A DNA stretch of 6,197 nt from Chloroflexota bacterium (GTDB lineage Bacteria > Chloroflexota > Dehalococcoidia > GIF9 > UBA5629). A model generated the notes under the pieces. The model was not told the DNA's origin, ran no database searches, and saw only the letters and a list, made by a program, of their open reading frames with translations. This document shows, in pieces, positions 1-5,760 of the stretch (within the stretch, counting starts at the first letter, position 1; each line of letters begins with the position of its first letter). Both the position numbers and the translations under genes were made by a program. The DNA is taken from contig JAPLHJ010000144.1 in NCBI GenBank assembly GCA_026389675.1, positions 1 to 6,197 on the forward strand. Direction: 5' to 3'.

Positions 1-40
1 ATCAGTTTGTCCATGTATCTGTTCGCTAAATGCTGCAATG

Positions 41-1138
41 TCAGAGTATGGCATTAAAAAGATAGCCAATTATGATTATGCCGACGGATACAACCCCGAG
101 GAATACAGCGATGAGCTGCCATTTCAGCACTTTTCGCAGTATTATCGTTTCCGGCAGAGATAGGCCTATGACCGCCATCATAAAGGCAAGCGTCGTGCCC
201 AGGGCTGCACCCTTCTCCATGAGCGCTTGCATTATTGGTATGAACCCTGCAGCAATGGAATACATGGGGACACCAAGCAGCACGGCTGCAGGGACTGCCC
301 ACCAGACGTCCTTGCCCATAAATGACGCCATCAGGCCTTCGGGTACATATCCGTGTATGATCGCTCCTACGGCTATTCCAGCAAGGACGTAGGGCCAGAC
401 TTTACCTACGATCTCCTTCACCGCAGTTAGGCCATACCGAATTCGATCTGCAAATTTAAGGCCTCCAGCCGCATCGCCGGACTCGCCCATCTTTATTTCA
501 TGCACCCAGCTCTCAATATATCTCTCCAGCTTAAGGCGGCCAATTACCCAGCCGGCAGTGATGGCGATGAATAGTCCGGTTGCCACGTAGAGCAGAGCTA
601 TTTTCCAGCCAAACATACTGAAGAGGAGGACGAGGGCCACCTCGTTGATCATCGGCGCTGCGATCAGAAAAGTGAACGTGACGCCGAGCGGAACGCCGGT
701 CTCGACAAATCCAATGAAAAGCGGGACCGCGGAGCATGAACAAAATGGTGTGACAATGCCAAGTCCGCCAGCCATAACGTTACCGACGAATTCACGTTTG
801 CCCGCCAGCATCTGCCTGGTCCGTTCGGGCGTGAAGAACGAGCGTATGATTCCTACGCCAAATACTATAATTGCCAAGAGCAAAATTACCTTAGGTGCGT
901 CATACAGAAAGAATGCCACGCTGCTGCCGAGATGGCTATCCGCAGACAGTTGAAATACATTAAAGGTCAGGAAATTGGCTGCCATTTCAAGCCAATAATA
1001 TAGGATCAGCCATAAGGCCAGGCCGATGCCCAATAGCAGATAAAGTTTCTTATTGTCGTCTGGTCTCGTGTGGAGTGCAGTATTTGCAGGAGTTGATATC
1101 CCGCAGCTGCAGGATTCTACCTTAGTTTCTACAGCCAT
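41..1138 (-). CDS. COG0701/ArsP-type membrane permease
   Basis: This is a 365-residue polytopic inner-membrane protein of the predicted-permease family COG0701 (PF03773, ArsP/YraQ-like). Hydrophobic segments lie at roughly 33-50, 75-98, 121-145, 150-175, 178-200, 245-262, 278-300, 312-330 and 342-362, with a hydrophilic loop near 205-240. The family hallmark is the intramembrane PFCSCSAVP stretch (Cys133, Cys135), followed by a conserved APMINEVAL segment (161-169). Characterised relatives export trivalent organoarsenicals or are linked to metal resistance. Residues 9-13 (SCSCG) add a second, cytosolic-looking Cys pair (Cys10, Cys12) that might receive the substrate; that is inference. The ATG start is supported by CAGGGAG five bases upstream (1144-1150). 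The gene overlaps the end of the upstream arsR-type gene by 17 bases, so the two are almost certainly co-transcribed and the permease is the repressor's likely target. The substrate (arsenical, other metal or thiol-binding compound) is not determined. Confidence 0.88.
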   Translation of the reverse strand: MAVETKVESCSCGISTPANTALHTRPDDNKKLYLLLGIGLALWLILYYWLEMAANFLTFNVFQLSADSHLGSSVAFFLYDAPKVILLLAIIVFGVGIIRSFFTPERTRQMLAGKREFVGNVMAGGLGIVTPFCSCSAVPLFIGFVETGVPLGVTFTFLIAAPMINEVALVLLFSMFGWKIALLYVATGLFIAITAGWVIGRLKLERYIESWVHEIKMGESGDAAGGLKFADRIRYGLTAVKEIVGKVWPYVLAGIAVGAIIHGYVPEGLMASFMGKDVWWAVPAAVLLGVPMYSIAAGFIPIMQALMEKGAALGTTLAFMMAVIGLSLPETIILRKVLKWQLIAVFLGVVSVGIIIIGYLFNAIL

Positions 1139-1499
1139 TCTTACTCCCTGTAGCTGAGCAGACTTGCAGTCCTATCTTTTCAGTGGTGGCCAGCTTCTGC
1201 CTGTCTAAAATCGCCGTCTGATTGTCTTTCAAAGCTTCACGCACAATTCCGGCCAAATCGATATGATATTTATCCATACTCTCCCAGTCGATGGAATACA
1301 TGGCCCACAGTCCCTGACGCCTGAACTTTAAAAAACCCGCATCGCACAGCGTGATCAGGTGCCGCGATGTTCTGGATTGCGTTAAGTCCAGGACCTGCAT
1401 TACCTCGCAGACACAGCACTCACGTTCCAGCAGAACGTTTAAAATCCGCAGTCTGGTCTCATCAGATAGTGCCTTGAATGTTTTAGCTAATTTTCTCAT
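1122..1499 (-). CDS. ArsR/SmtB-family metalloregulatory repressor
   Basis: This is a 125-residue winged helix-turn-helix regulator, the usual length for ArsR/SmtB repressors. The N-terminus (KTFKALSDETRLRIL, 7-20) is the classic first-helix signature. The Cys-rich motif ECCVCEV (27-33; Cys28, Cys29, Cys31) matches the ELCVCDL site where arsenite- and antimonite-sensing members bind ligand. The recognition helix is around TQSRTSRHLITL (40-51), and the wing ends near RQGLWAMYSI. Extra Cys residues occur at 52, 114 and 123; the C-terminal pair could be a further ligand. Known members repress their own operon and leave the DNA when thiolates bind the metal. The ATG at 1499 is preceded by AGGTGA (1503-1508). 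The gene heads a two-gene operon with the overlapping permease, under the promoter and inverted repeat just upstream. The inducer is inferred to be As(III), Sb(III) or a similar soft metal. Confidence 0.92.
   Translation of the reverse strand: MRKLAKTFKALSDETRLRILNVLLERECCVCEVMQVLDLTQSRTSRHLITLCDAGFLKFRRQGLWAMYSIDWESMDKYHIDLAGIVREALKDNQTAILDRQKLATTEKIGLQVCSATGSKNGCRN
1144..1150 (-). promoter_or_regulatory. Ribosome binding site of the permease, inside arsR
   Basis: On the minus strand this reads CAGGGAG, five bases before the permease ATG. It lies inside the 3' coding end of the arsR-type gene, so permease translation can be coupled to that of the repressor. It supports the ATG at 1138 as the real start. 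Confidence 0.6.
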
Positions 1500-1538
1500 A
1501 TGTCACCTGATTGTATTCGTTTATCCGCATGCAGTAAT

Positions 1539-1567
1539 ATAATAACGGCTAATTGATTAGAAGTCAA
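1539..1567 (-). promoter_or_regulatory. Sigma-70-type promoter of the arsR-permease operon
   Basis: On the minus strand, TTGACT (1562-1567) is a near-consensus -35 box. It is followed by exactly 17 bases and then TATTAT (1539-1544), a near-consensus -10 box. Transcription would start near 1530, giving a leader of about 30 bases before the arsR ATG at 1499. The -35 box overlaps the last codons of the coding-like stretch at 1557-1772. The fit is seen directly; activity is inferred. Confidence 0.65.
1549..1560. promoter_or_regulatory. Candidate ArsR operator (short inverted repeat)
   Basis: The sequence CTAAT-TG-ATTAG is a perfect inverted repeat with 5-base arms around a 2-base centre. It lies between the -35 and -10 boxes of the arsR promoter, where a bound repressor would block RNA polymerase. 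ArsR/SmtB operators are AT-rich imperfect inverted repeats in this position, though usually with longer arms. The role is inferred. Confidence 0.4.
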
Positions 1568-1772
1568 TTTGGTGGCAAGTATGACTCGCGGTCCCGCTTA
1601 ATTGTTTGACTTCGCATGATGTCGCCTGGCCATCCAGGCCAATGGCTGTGATTGTAACGTCTATATTGCCGTTGCCATCGTTATCAATGGGTTCAATGAC
1701 CTGGCGGGCAGTAATCCAGTGCTTACACCTGGATGGTGATGTCGTGGTCCCTTTTATCGGTGAGGATCTCAA
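1557..1772 (-). pseudogene. Coding-like stretch without a credible start; possible gene remnant
   Basis: An open frame of up to 71 codons lies between the lipocalin-like gene and the arsR promoter. Its only available start is TTG at 1772, inside the preceding gene, with no clear ribosome binding site. From about residue 19 the translation looks protein-like, with a Ca-binding-loop-like DNDGNGNID followed by alternating hydrophobic residues (VTITAIGL). Two explanations fit. It may be the surviving 3' end of a lost gene, perhaps an extracellular beta-rich or EF-hand/dockerin-like domain. Or it may be the frameshifted C-terminal tail of the lipocalin-like gene, whose stop lies 50 bases inside it. 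An expressed small protein is the least likely reading. No family is recognised. Confidence 0.25.
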
Positions 1773-2745
1773 AGGCTGCGCGGTTGCGGGTGGTTAGCAG
1801 GTCGGATGATCCCTTATTTGCACCCTGCTTGTAGGTGACCCTCAGGTCACAAGAGGCTATCTTGCTATTGAGGCAGTGTTTGTTGCCCCCGGGCGGATTG
1901 TAATAATTCAGCCCCACGAACTGGTTGCGATCGCCGGTTATCCTTCCTGCAAGACTAACCACATCGTTCTCCGAGGAGAATTGCCAATCAAAATAAGTGA
2001 AATGTCCTCGGGCTTTCAAGGTTTGGGCTATGCTATTAAGGGCATATTCCTCGCCTTTATGCCGCAGCACGATGGGGGTCATATCAGGCGTCCAAAAGGG
2101 ACCGATTTTAACCCTGGCAGTGGCAACTTCAAGGAAGCTGTCACGGTTGTTGTCGAAGCCGGCCACCTGCCCCCAGGCGTAAAGGTCGGTGTGCCTGGAG
2201 CCCCAGTTATGGTTCTGGCTGCCCATCCATTTATCTATGTTTACAGTTTTACCGTCTACGATGAGATTACCATTGAATTGAGCCATGGGCAGGGGTACGA
2301 TGCTTTTAGCTTTGGGAAAGTTGGCTGAATACATTTTCAGCGGCAGCAGAAAAAGTGGTTTGCTGTTACCGCTATAGGTCAAATTCCACTTAATCTCGTG
2401 GTCATGGGTGGAGGCGCTTCCTGTCAAACCGCCTGTATTTAGCAGGGCATCACCGATCTTTGCATCCAGCCCGGATGAACTGAAAGAGCACTGTTTGAAA
2501 GGCACCTCTTTCTTAACGGCGAAATCCAGTCCGTTTTGCCCGTCGAAATAGACCGCCCACAATTCACCGATAGCTTTTTCGGGTTGGCCCTGCGGGCTGA
2601 AGATGGTATAGCGCATCCAGAAAGCCAGGGGAAGCAACGGGTGGTTGGCCCGCAAGAAAAAACTTTCGTAGTGGCCGGTTGTTTGACCGGGTTGGTAGAC
2701 CGTTTTATTTGCCCCGGTTATCCAGGCGCTTTCTGCTTTCTCCAT
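1723..2745 (-). CDS. CrtC/AttH/tocopherol-cyclase-like lipocalin-type protein
   Basis: This 340-residue protein resembles the hydroxyneurosporene synthase (CrtC) / AttH / tocopherol cyclase-like group, which adopts a double lipocalin-like beta-barrel. The most telling stretch is GSQNHNWGSRHTDLYAWGQV (175-194), a variant of the HNWG...W.WG signature in which His179 and Trp181 line the ligand pocket of relatives. The N-terminal half holds the expected YESFFLRANHP and WMRYTIFSP strands (26-51). I see no convincing signal peptide. The ATG start is set by GGAGG (2753-2757) with 7-base spacing. The gene starts 50 bases after the second ATPase gene, so it may be read from the reductase operon, but its base composition looks more AT-rich than that of those genes. 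Characterised relatives hydrate carotenoid double bonds or cyclise prenylquinols; many bacterial members have no known reaction. A hydrophobic-ligand or isoprenoid role is only a family-level guess. Confidence 0.65.
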   Translation of the reverse strand: MEKAESAWITGANKTVYQPGQTTGHYESFFLRANHPLLPLAFWMRYTIFSPQGQPEKAIGELWAVYFDGQNGLDFAVKKEVPFKQCSFSSSGLDAKIGDALLNTGGLTGSASTHDHEIKWNLTYSGNSKPLFLLPLKMYSANFPKAKSIVPLPMAQFNGNLIVDGKTVNIDKWMGSQNHNWGSRHTDLYAWGQVAGFDNNRDSFLEVATARVKIGPFWTPDMTPIVLRHKGEEYALNSIAQTLKARGHFTYFDWQFSSENDVVSLAGRITGDRNQFVGLNYYNPPGGNKHCLNSKIASCDLRVTYKQGANKGSSDLLTTRNRAAFEILTDKRDHDITIQV

Positions 2746-2795
2746 CTCCTTGCCTCCGTTCTGGTATTTTAGTAGTATAGCCTCCCAATAATGGG

Positions 2796-3569
2796 CTAAT
2801 GCTCAGCGGCGATAACGGCCGCGCCCAGCGCAGCCATCAGCCGGGGGTTTTCGGGTACGAGGGTTTCTATGCCGAGCTTTTCATTGATGGCCTGCACCAG
2901 GCCGATGTCGAGCGCGCCGCCTCCGATGACCGCGAAATCTTTCTCAAGGGCTACGCCGCGAGACATGCCGCTTATCTTATCAGCGATCGAGCGGTGGATG
3001 CCGGCCAGGATATCCTCAGGGCTATCGCCCTGCGAAATGCGTGTGATGACCTCGGTTTCAAGGAAAACGGTGCAGGAGGTGGAGAAGCTGGAAGGTTTAG
3101 TGGCTTTTAGGGATAGCGGACCGATCTCGTCAATGCTTATCTGCAAGATACGGGCCACGACCTGTAGCAGCCGCGCGCTGCCGGTGGCGCATATCTCGGA
3201 GACGTTGAAGTTGATGACCCGCCCGTTTTCGTCCATGGTAATGACCTGGCTGCCCTGGCCTCCTATATCTATGACGGTGCGCACGCCGGGAAAGGTAAGA
3301 TTCACACCGCGGGCGTCGCAGATTATCACGCCGTGATAGCTATCGGCGCCGGCGTTTCGCCCGCCGATGCCGGTGGCGGCGCTGAATGTGATATCAGCGA
3401 GTTGAAGTCCGGCCTGTTTTAAAGCCTCGGCCTGTACCGCCGCTGCGGTGGTGGCGTAGTTGGTGCCCGAGGGTATCACACCCGCACCCATGATCTTCTT
3501 TTGGCCGTCGATGATTACAGCCTTGCTGGCCGCCGCGCCGATGTCGATACCGAGGAAATAGTTGGTCAA
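2796..3569 (-). CDS. Activator ATPase subunit of CoA-ester reductase/dehydratase (BcrD/BadG/HgdC-like), divergent
   Basis: This is a member of the BadF/BadG/BcrA/BcrD ATPase family (ASKHA fold). It hydrolyses ATP to drive low-potential electrons through a subunit-bridging [4Fe-4S] cluster into the catalytic partner. With the TTG start at 3569 it has 257 residues, close to HgdC (about 260). The first phosphate loop GIDIGAAASK begins near residue 7. The cluster ligands fall at Cys127 (EICATGSARL) and Cys166 (TSCTVF), 39 residues apart, as in the neighbouring paralogue. Two nucleotide motifs diverge: GGQDAK of the paralogue is GGQGSQ here, and GGVAKN is GGGALD. The frame stays open upstream to a TTG at 3617, but those codons (GLLRCARND) are translated repeat DNA, so the downstream TTG just before NYFLGIDIG is preferred; an AAGAAG tract upstream is a weak binding site. 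The gene forms the last part of a four-subunit set with the three genes upstream. Confidence 0.85.
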   Translation of the reverse strand: MTNYFLGIDIGAAASKAVIIDGQKKIMGAGVIPSGTNYATTAAAVQAEALKQAGLQLADITFSAATGIGGRNAGADSYHGVIICDARGVNLTFPGVRTVIDIGGQGSQVITMDENGRVINFNVSEICATGSARLLQVVARILQISIDEIGPLSLKATKPSSFSTSCTVFLETEVITRISQGDSPEDILAGIHRSIADKISGMSRGVALEKDFAVIGGGALDIGLVQAINEKLGIETLVPENPRLMAALGAAVIAAEH

Positions 3570-3587
3570 TAGACTTTTCTTCTTAAG

Positions 3588-3673
3588 GTCATTGCGAGCG
3601 CAGCGAAGCAATCCCAATGTATAACGGTTCGACCGACCTGAGATTGCTTCGTCACTGCGTTCCTCGCAATGAC
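3588..3673. repeat. REP-like 86-base imperfect inverted repeat between the two ATPase genes
   Basis: The left arm (3588-3613) starts GTCATTGCGAG and ends CGAAGCAATC. The right arm (3642-3673) is its reverse complement with two 3-base insertions, so 11, 5 and 10 bases match exactly in each arm. The 28-base centre contains a second small perfect hairpin, CGGT-TCG-ACCG (3625-3635). The arms resemble dispersed intergenic palindromes that I recall from many anaerobic bacterial genomes; that match is from memory. The element overlaps the 3' end of the upstream ATPase gene, supplying its last six codons (SLRGTQ) and stop. It fills nearly all of the gap to the next gene. In RNA it would form a stable hairpin, which could separate or stabilise the two ATPase messages. 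Confidence 0.85.
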
Positions 3674-4542
3674 GTGTTCTCTATGTACTCGATATAAGCT
3701 TCGCTAAGCTGTTTTTTCGCCATCTTAAAATCGCCGTCCTGCACCAGCTTAAAAGCCTCATCACGCGCCAGTATAGCGGCGCCCAGTGCGCCGGTGATGA
3801 GCGGCTCTTCCGGCACCAGCACGGGCATGCCCAGTACGGTCTCCATGGCTTTGACCATGCCCGAGTTCTTGGCCACGCCACCGGTGAAGACTACGGGCGG
3901 CTCCACCTTGAGCTGCCTGGCCAGCTTGACCACGCGCGTGGTCACGGCGATATAAACGCCGGCCAGTATATCCGTCAGGGGCTGTCCCTCGGAAAGGCGG
4001 GAGATTATCTCCTGCTGGGCGAAGATAGTGCACAGGCTGTTTATCTTGACGGGCGCATCGCTCTGCAGTGATATCTGCCCCATTTCGTTGAGTTCCAGTC
4101 CCAGCGTCTCCGCCGCCACCTCCAGGAACCTGCCCGTGCCGGCGGCACACTTATCGTTGGTGAGGAAGTCGGTCAGCCTGCCACTCTTAATCTTGAGTAC
4201 CTTGGCGTCCTGGCCGCCGATGTCTATTGCAGTTCGCACATCGGGAAAAAGGGAGGCTACGCCTCTGGCGTGGCAGGTAAGCTCGGTGACCTGCTTGTCG
4301 GCGAAGGGGACGTTGACGCGGCCGTAGCCGGTGGAGATAATGTAGGCGACCTGGTCGAGCGTGATCCCCGCCTTGAGGAGCACTTCCTCCATGACCTTAT
4401 TGGCGCGGCGGCGATGCTCAGCGCCGGTGGGACCGACCACGTAGCCCCGCATCGCGCCTTGTGCGTCCACCACAACCGCCTTGGACATGGTGGAGCCTAT
4501 ATCGATGCCGGCAAAGAAAAGAGCTGGAGTCGCGTTTTCCAT
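3652..4542 (-). CDS. Activator ATPase subunit of CoA-ester reductase/dehydratase (BcrA/BadF/HgdC-like)
   Basis: This 296-residue ATPase of the BadF/BcrA/HgdC family is expected to couple ATP hydrolysis to electron transfer into the iron-sulfur subunits encoded upstream. All hallmark motifs are intact: GIDIGSTMSK (12-21), IDIGGQDAK (106-114) and the adenosine-site GGVAKNSG (221-228). The [4Fe-4S] ligands are Cys132 (KCAAGTGRF) and Cys171 (SLCTIFAQQE), 39 residues apart. An in-frame TAA lies 18 bases before the ATG with no other start between, so the start is fixed. No good ribosome binding site is visible in the 20-base gap after the preceding gene, which suggests translational coupling from its TGAGGT end. 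About 33 residues extend beyond the last conserved motif (GALGAAILA). The final SLRGTQ is translated repeat DNA, so the original stop was probably replaced when the repeat arrived. The paralogue downstream is the likely heterodimer partner. Confidence 0.92.
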   Translation of the reverse strand: MENATPALFFAGIDIGSTMSKAVVVDAQGAMRGYVVGPTGAEHRRRANKVMEEVLLKAGITLDQVAYIISTGYGRVNVPFADKQVTELTCHARGVASLFPDVRTAIDIGGQDAKVLKIKSGRLTDFLTNDKCAAGTGRFLEVAAETLGLELNEMGQISLQSDAPVKINSLCTIFAQQEIISRLSEGQPLTDILAGVYIAVTTRVVKLARQLKVEPPVVFTGGVAKNSGMVKAMETVLGMPVLVPEEPLITGALGAAILARDEAFKLVQDGDFKMAKKQLSEAYIEYIENTSLRGTQ

Positions 4543-4562
4543 GCGGGGCTTGCTGTTTTACC

Positions 4563-5735
4563 TCAGCCCAGGGTCTCCACGAAGGCCTCCACCCGAGTTT
4601 TAATCGGGGCCAGGGACCTCTCGCTGTAGTCGTGCTCTATGTAGATGCTGGGTATGCCCAGGGTATCGAGATAATGCCTCAGGTTGGGGACCTCATAACC
4701 GTGCGTGTCGCAGTACTTGACGCTCTGCAGGATTACGCCGTTAACGTGCCAGTCGGTCACGGCTTTTTTAATATAGCTGAACCTGCTATCCAGGTCCTTG
4801 TCGTAACTGCGTTCGGTCTCCTGATGCTGTGTATCGCGGTAGGTGCGCGGGCACTTGATGTCCACCAGGTAGCGCTGCGCCAGTGCATGCAGGTTATAAG
4901 GGGCTTTAACGTCGGCCCAGAAGGCTCTGGTGCCCACGCAGGTGTCATCCACTACAACGTCGGCGCCGGTGCTCTCTATGAGCTCGTAAAGCGATGTATT
5001 GTCGAAAACAGGGCCCCACACCAGCAGGCGGGCTTTCTTCTTGGCCGGCTTGATGCTGCGCTCTTTGACTTCCCGGATGACCGCTTCCAGGAGCTCGTTG
5101 CCCTCTTCCACCGGCAGGCTGAAAAGTGAAACCATGACCTCGAGGTTCTCCATCGAGTTGAGCCTGGGGGGATCTGATTTGCGCAGGTCATAAAGATCCC
5201 TGACCAGCTTGCGCTGTTTATTATGCAGCTCGCAGGCTTTCTTGAGCTTGTCTAAGCTAAGCTTTTCCCCGGCTAATTCCTCTATGTGCTGTTTAAAGAA
5301 ATTTATCTGTCCCTCGAAGTAAACAACGGCCGGCGCATGGTCGGTATGAGGCACATCGATGAGGTGAGTGAAAGGCGCGTCTTTAATGTAATCACGCCAG
5401 GCAATGATGGTGGTCATGCCGATATCGCAGGTATGCGCGCCCACGGCGCCGTCCAGAAAATCGAATTTTCCCTTGATGCCGAGGTCGATAATGCTGCGCA
5501 GGAAGGGACAGACCACGGTAGTCGAAACCTTATCCGCGGCTGTGATCGGTTCGCTCATATCGCCGAAAATGCGGAAGGGCACCATACCCATCGCGGTTAT
5601 TATCTCAATAGGGGGGTAGAGGCAGATGTAGCCGATTATCTTCTTGCCGGCCTTGCGTAACTCGCGCACGCGCTTGCCCCTGTCCGCGTAAATCTCGCGT
5701 GCCCTGGAAAGCCCTTTAGTCGTAGCTGTTACCAT
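4563..5735 (-). CDS. HgdB/BcrC-family iron-sulfur subunit of a 2-hydroxyacyl-CoA dehydratase / benzoyl-CoA reductase-type enzyme
   Basis: This is a complete 390-residue member of the 2-hydroxyacyl-CoA dehydratase D-component family (HgdB/FldC/BcrB/BcrC). Its size fits the gamma subunit BcrC/BadD/BzdN of class I benzoyl-CoA reductase. The N-terminal domain carries VVCPFLRS (Cys76) and GAHTCDIGM (Cys103). The C-terminal domain has VWGPVFDN (239-246), DDTCVGTR (Cys266), IKCPRTY (Cys295) and VKYCDTHGYEVP (Cys342). Cys76, Cys103 and Cys342 are the best candidates for cluster ligands by position. In such enzymes this cluster accepts one ATP-energised electron and passes it to a CoA thioester. The ATG is preceded by AGGGAG (5742-5747) with 6-base spacing. 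The gene lies 25 bases after the partner subunit gene and 20 bases before an ATPase gene. Substrate specificity (benzoyl-CoA or a 2-hydroxyacyl-CoA) cannot be told from these motifs. Confidence 0.88.
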   Translation of the reverse strand: MVTATTKGLSRAREIYADRGKRVRELRKAGKKIIGYICLYPPIEIITAMGMVPFRIFGDMSEPITAADKVSTTVVCPFLRSIIDLGIKGKFDFLDGAVGAHTCDIGMTTIIAWRDYIKDAPFTHLIDVPHTDHAPAVVYFEGQINFFKQHIEELAGEKLSLDKLKKACELHNKQRKLVRDLYDLRKSDPPRLNSMENLEVMVSLFSLPVEEGNELLEAVIREVKERSIKPAKKKARLLVWGPVFDNTSLYELIESTGADVVVDDTCVGTRAFWADVKAPYNLHALAQRYLVDIKCPRTYRDTQHQETERSYDKDLDSRFSYIKKAVTDWHVNGVILQSVKYCDTHGYEVPNLRHYLDTLGIPSIYIEHDYSERSLAPIKTRVEAFVETLG

Positions 5736-5760
5736 TTTATTCTCCCTGTTTAATTATTGG

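Noticed and set aside
1..40. Left edge downstream of the permease, examined for a terminator or next gene
   Set aside because: Forty bases show no stem with a T-run and no coding signal.
1624..1639. Perfect 6-base-stem hairpin GCCTGG-CCAT-CCAGGC downstream of the lipocalin-like gene, considered as an intrinsic terminator
   Set aside because: There is no T-run after it on either strand, and it lies inside the coding-like stretch; the stem is short and could be chance.
1876..2328. Plus-strand open frame of 150 codons opposite the lipocalin-like gene
   Set aside because: The minus-strand protein has a clear family signature and a good ribosome binding site; the plus-strand translation has no domain-like features.
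2773..2798. Stem around CCCA-ATAA-TGGG just after the second ATPase stop, considered as a terminator between the reductase operon and the lipocalin-like gene
   Set aside because: The stem is only four clean base pairs, extension needs a bulge, and no T-tract follows; it cannot support a transcription stop.
3588..3673. The palindrome considered as an insertion sequence end or CRISPR unit
   Set aside because: There is no transposase frame, no target duplication visible, and only one copy in the window; no regularly spaced repeats exist.
4461..5129. Long plus-strand open frame of 222 codons opposite the iron-sulfur subunit gene
   Set aside because: It spans the junction of two well-supported minus-strand genes, shows no recognisable motif, and is a shadow of GC-rich third positions.
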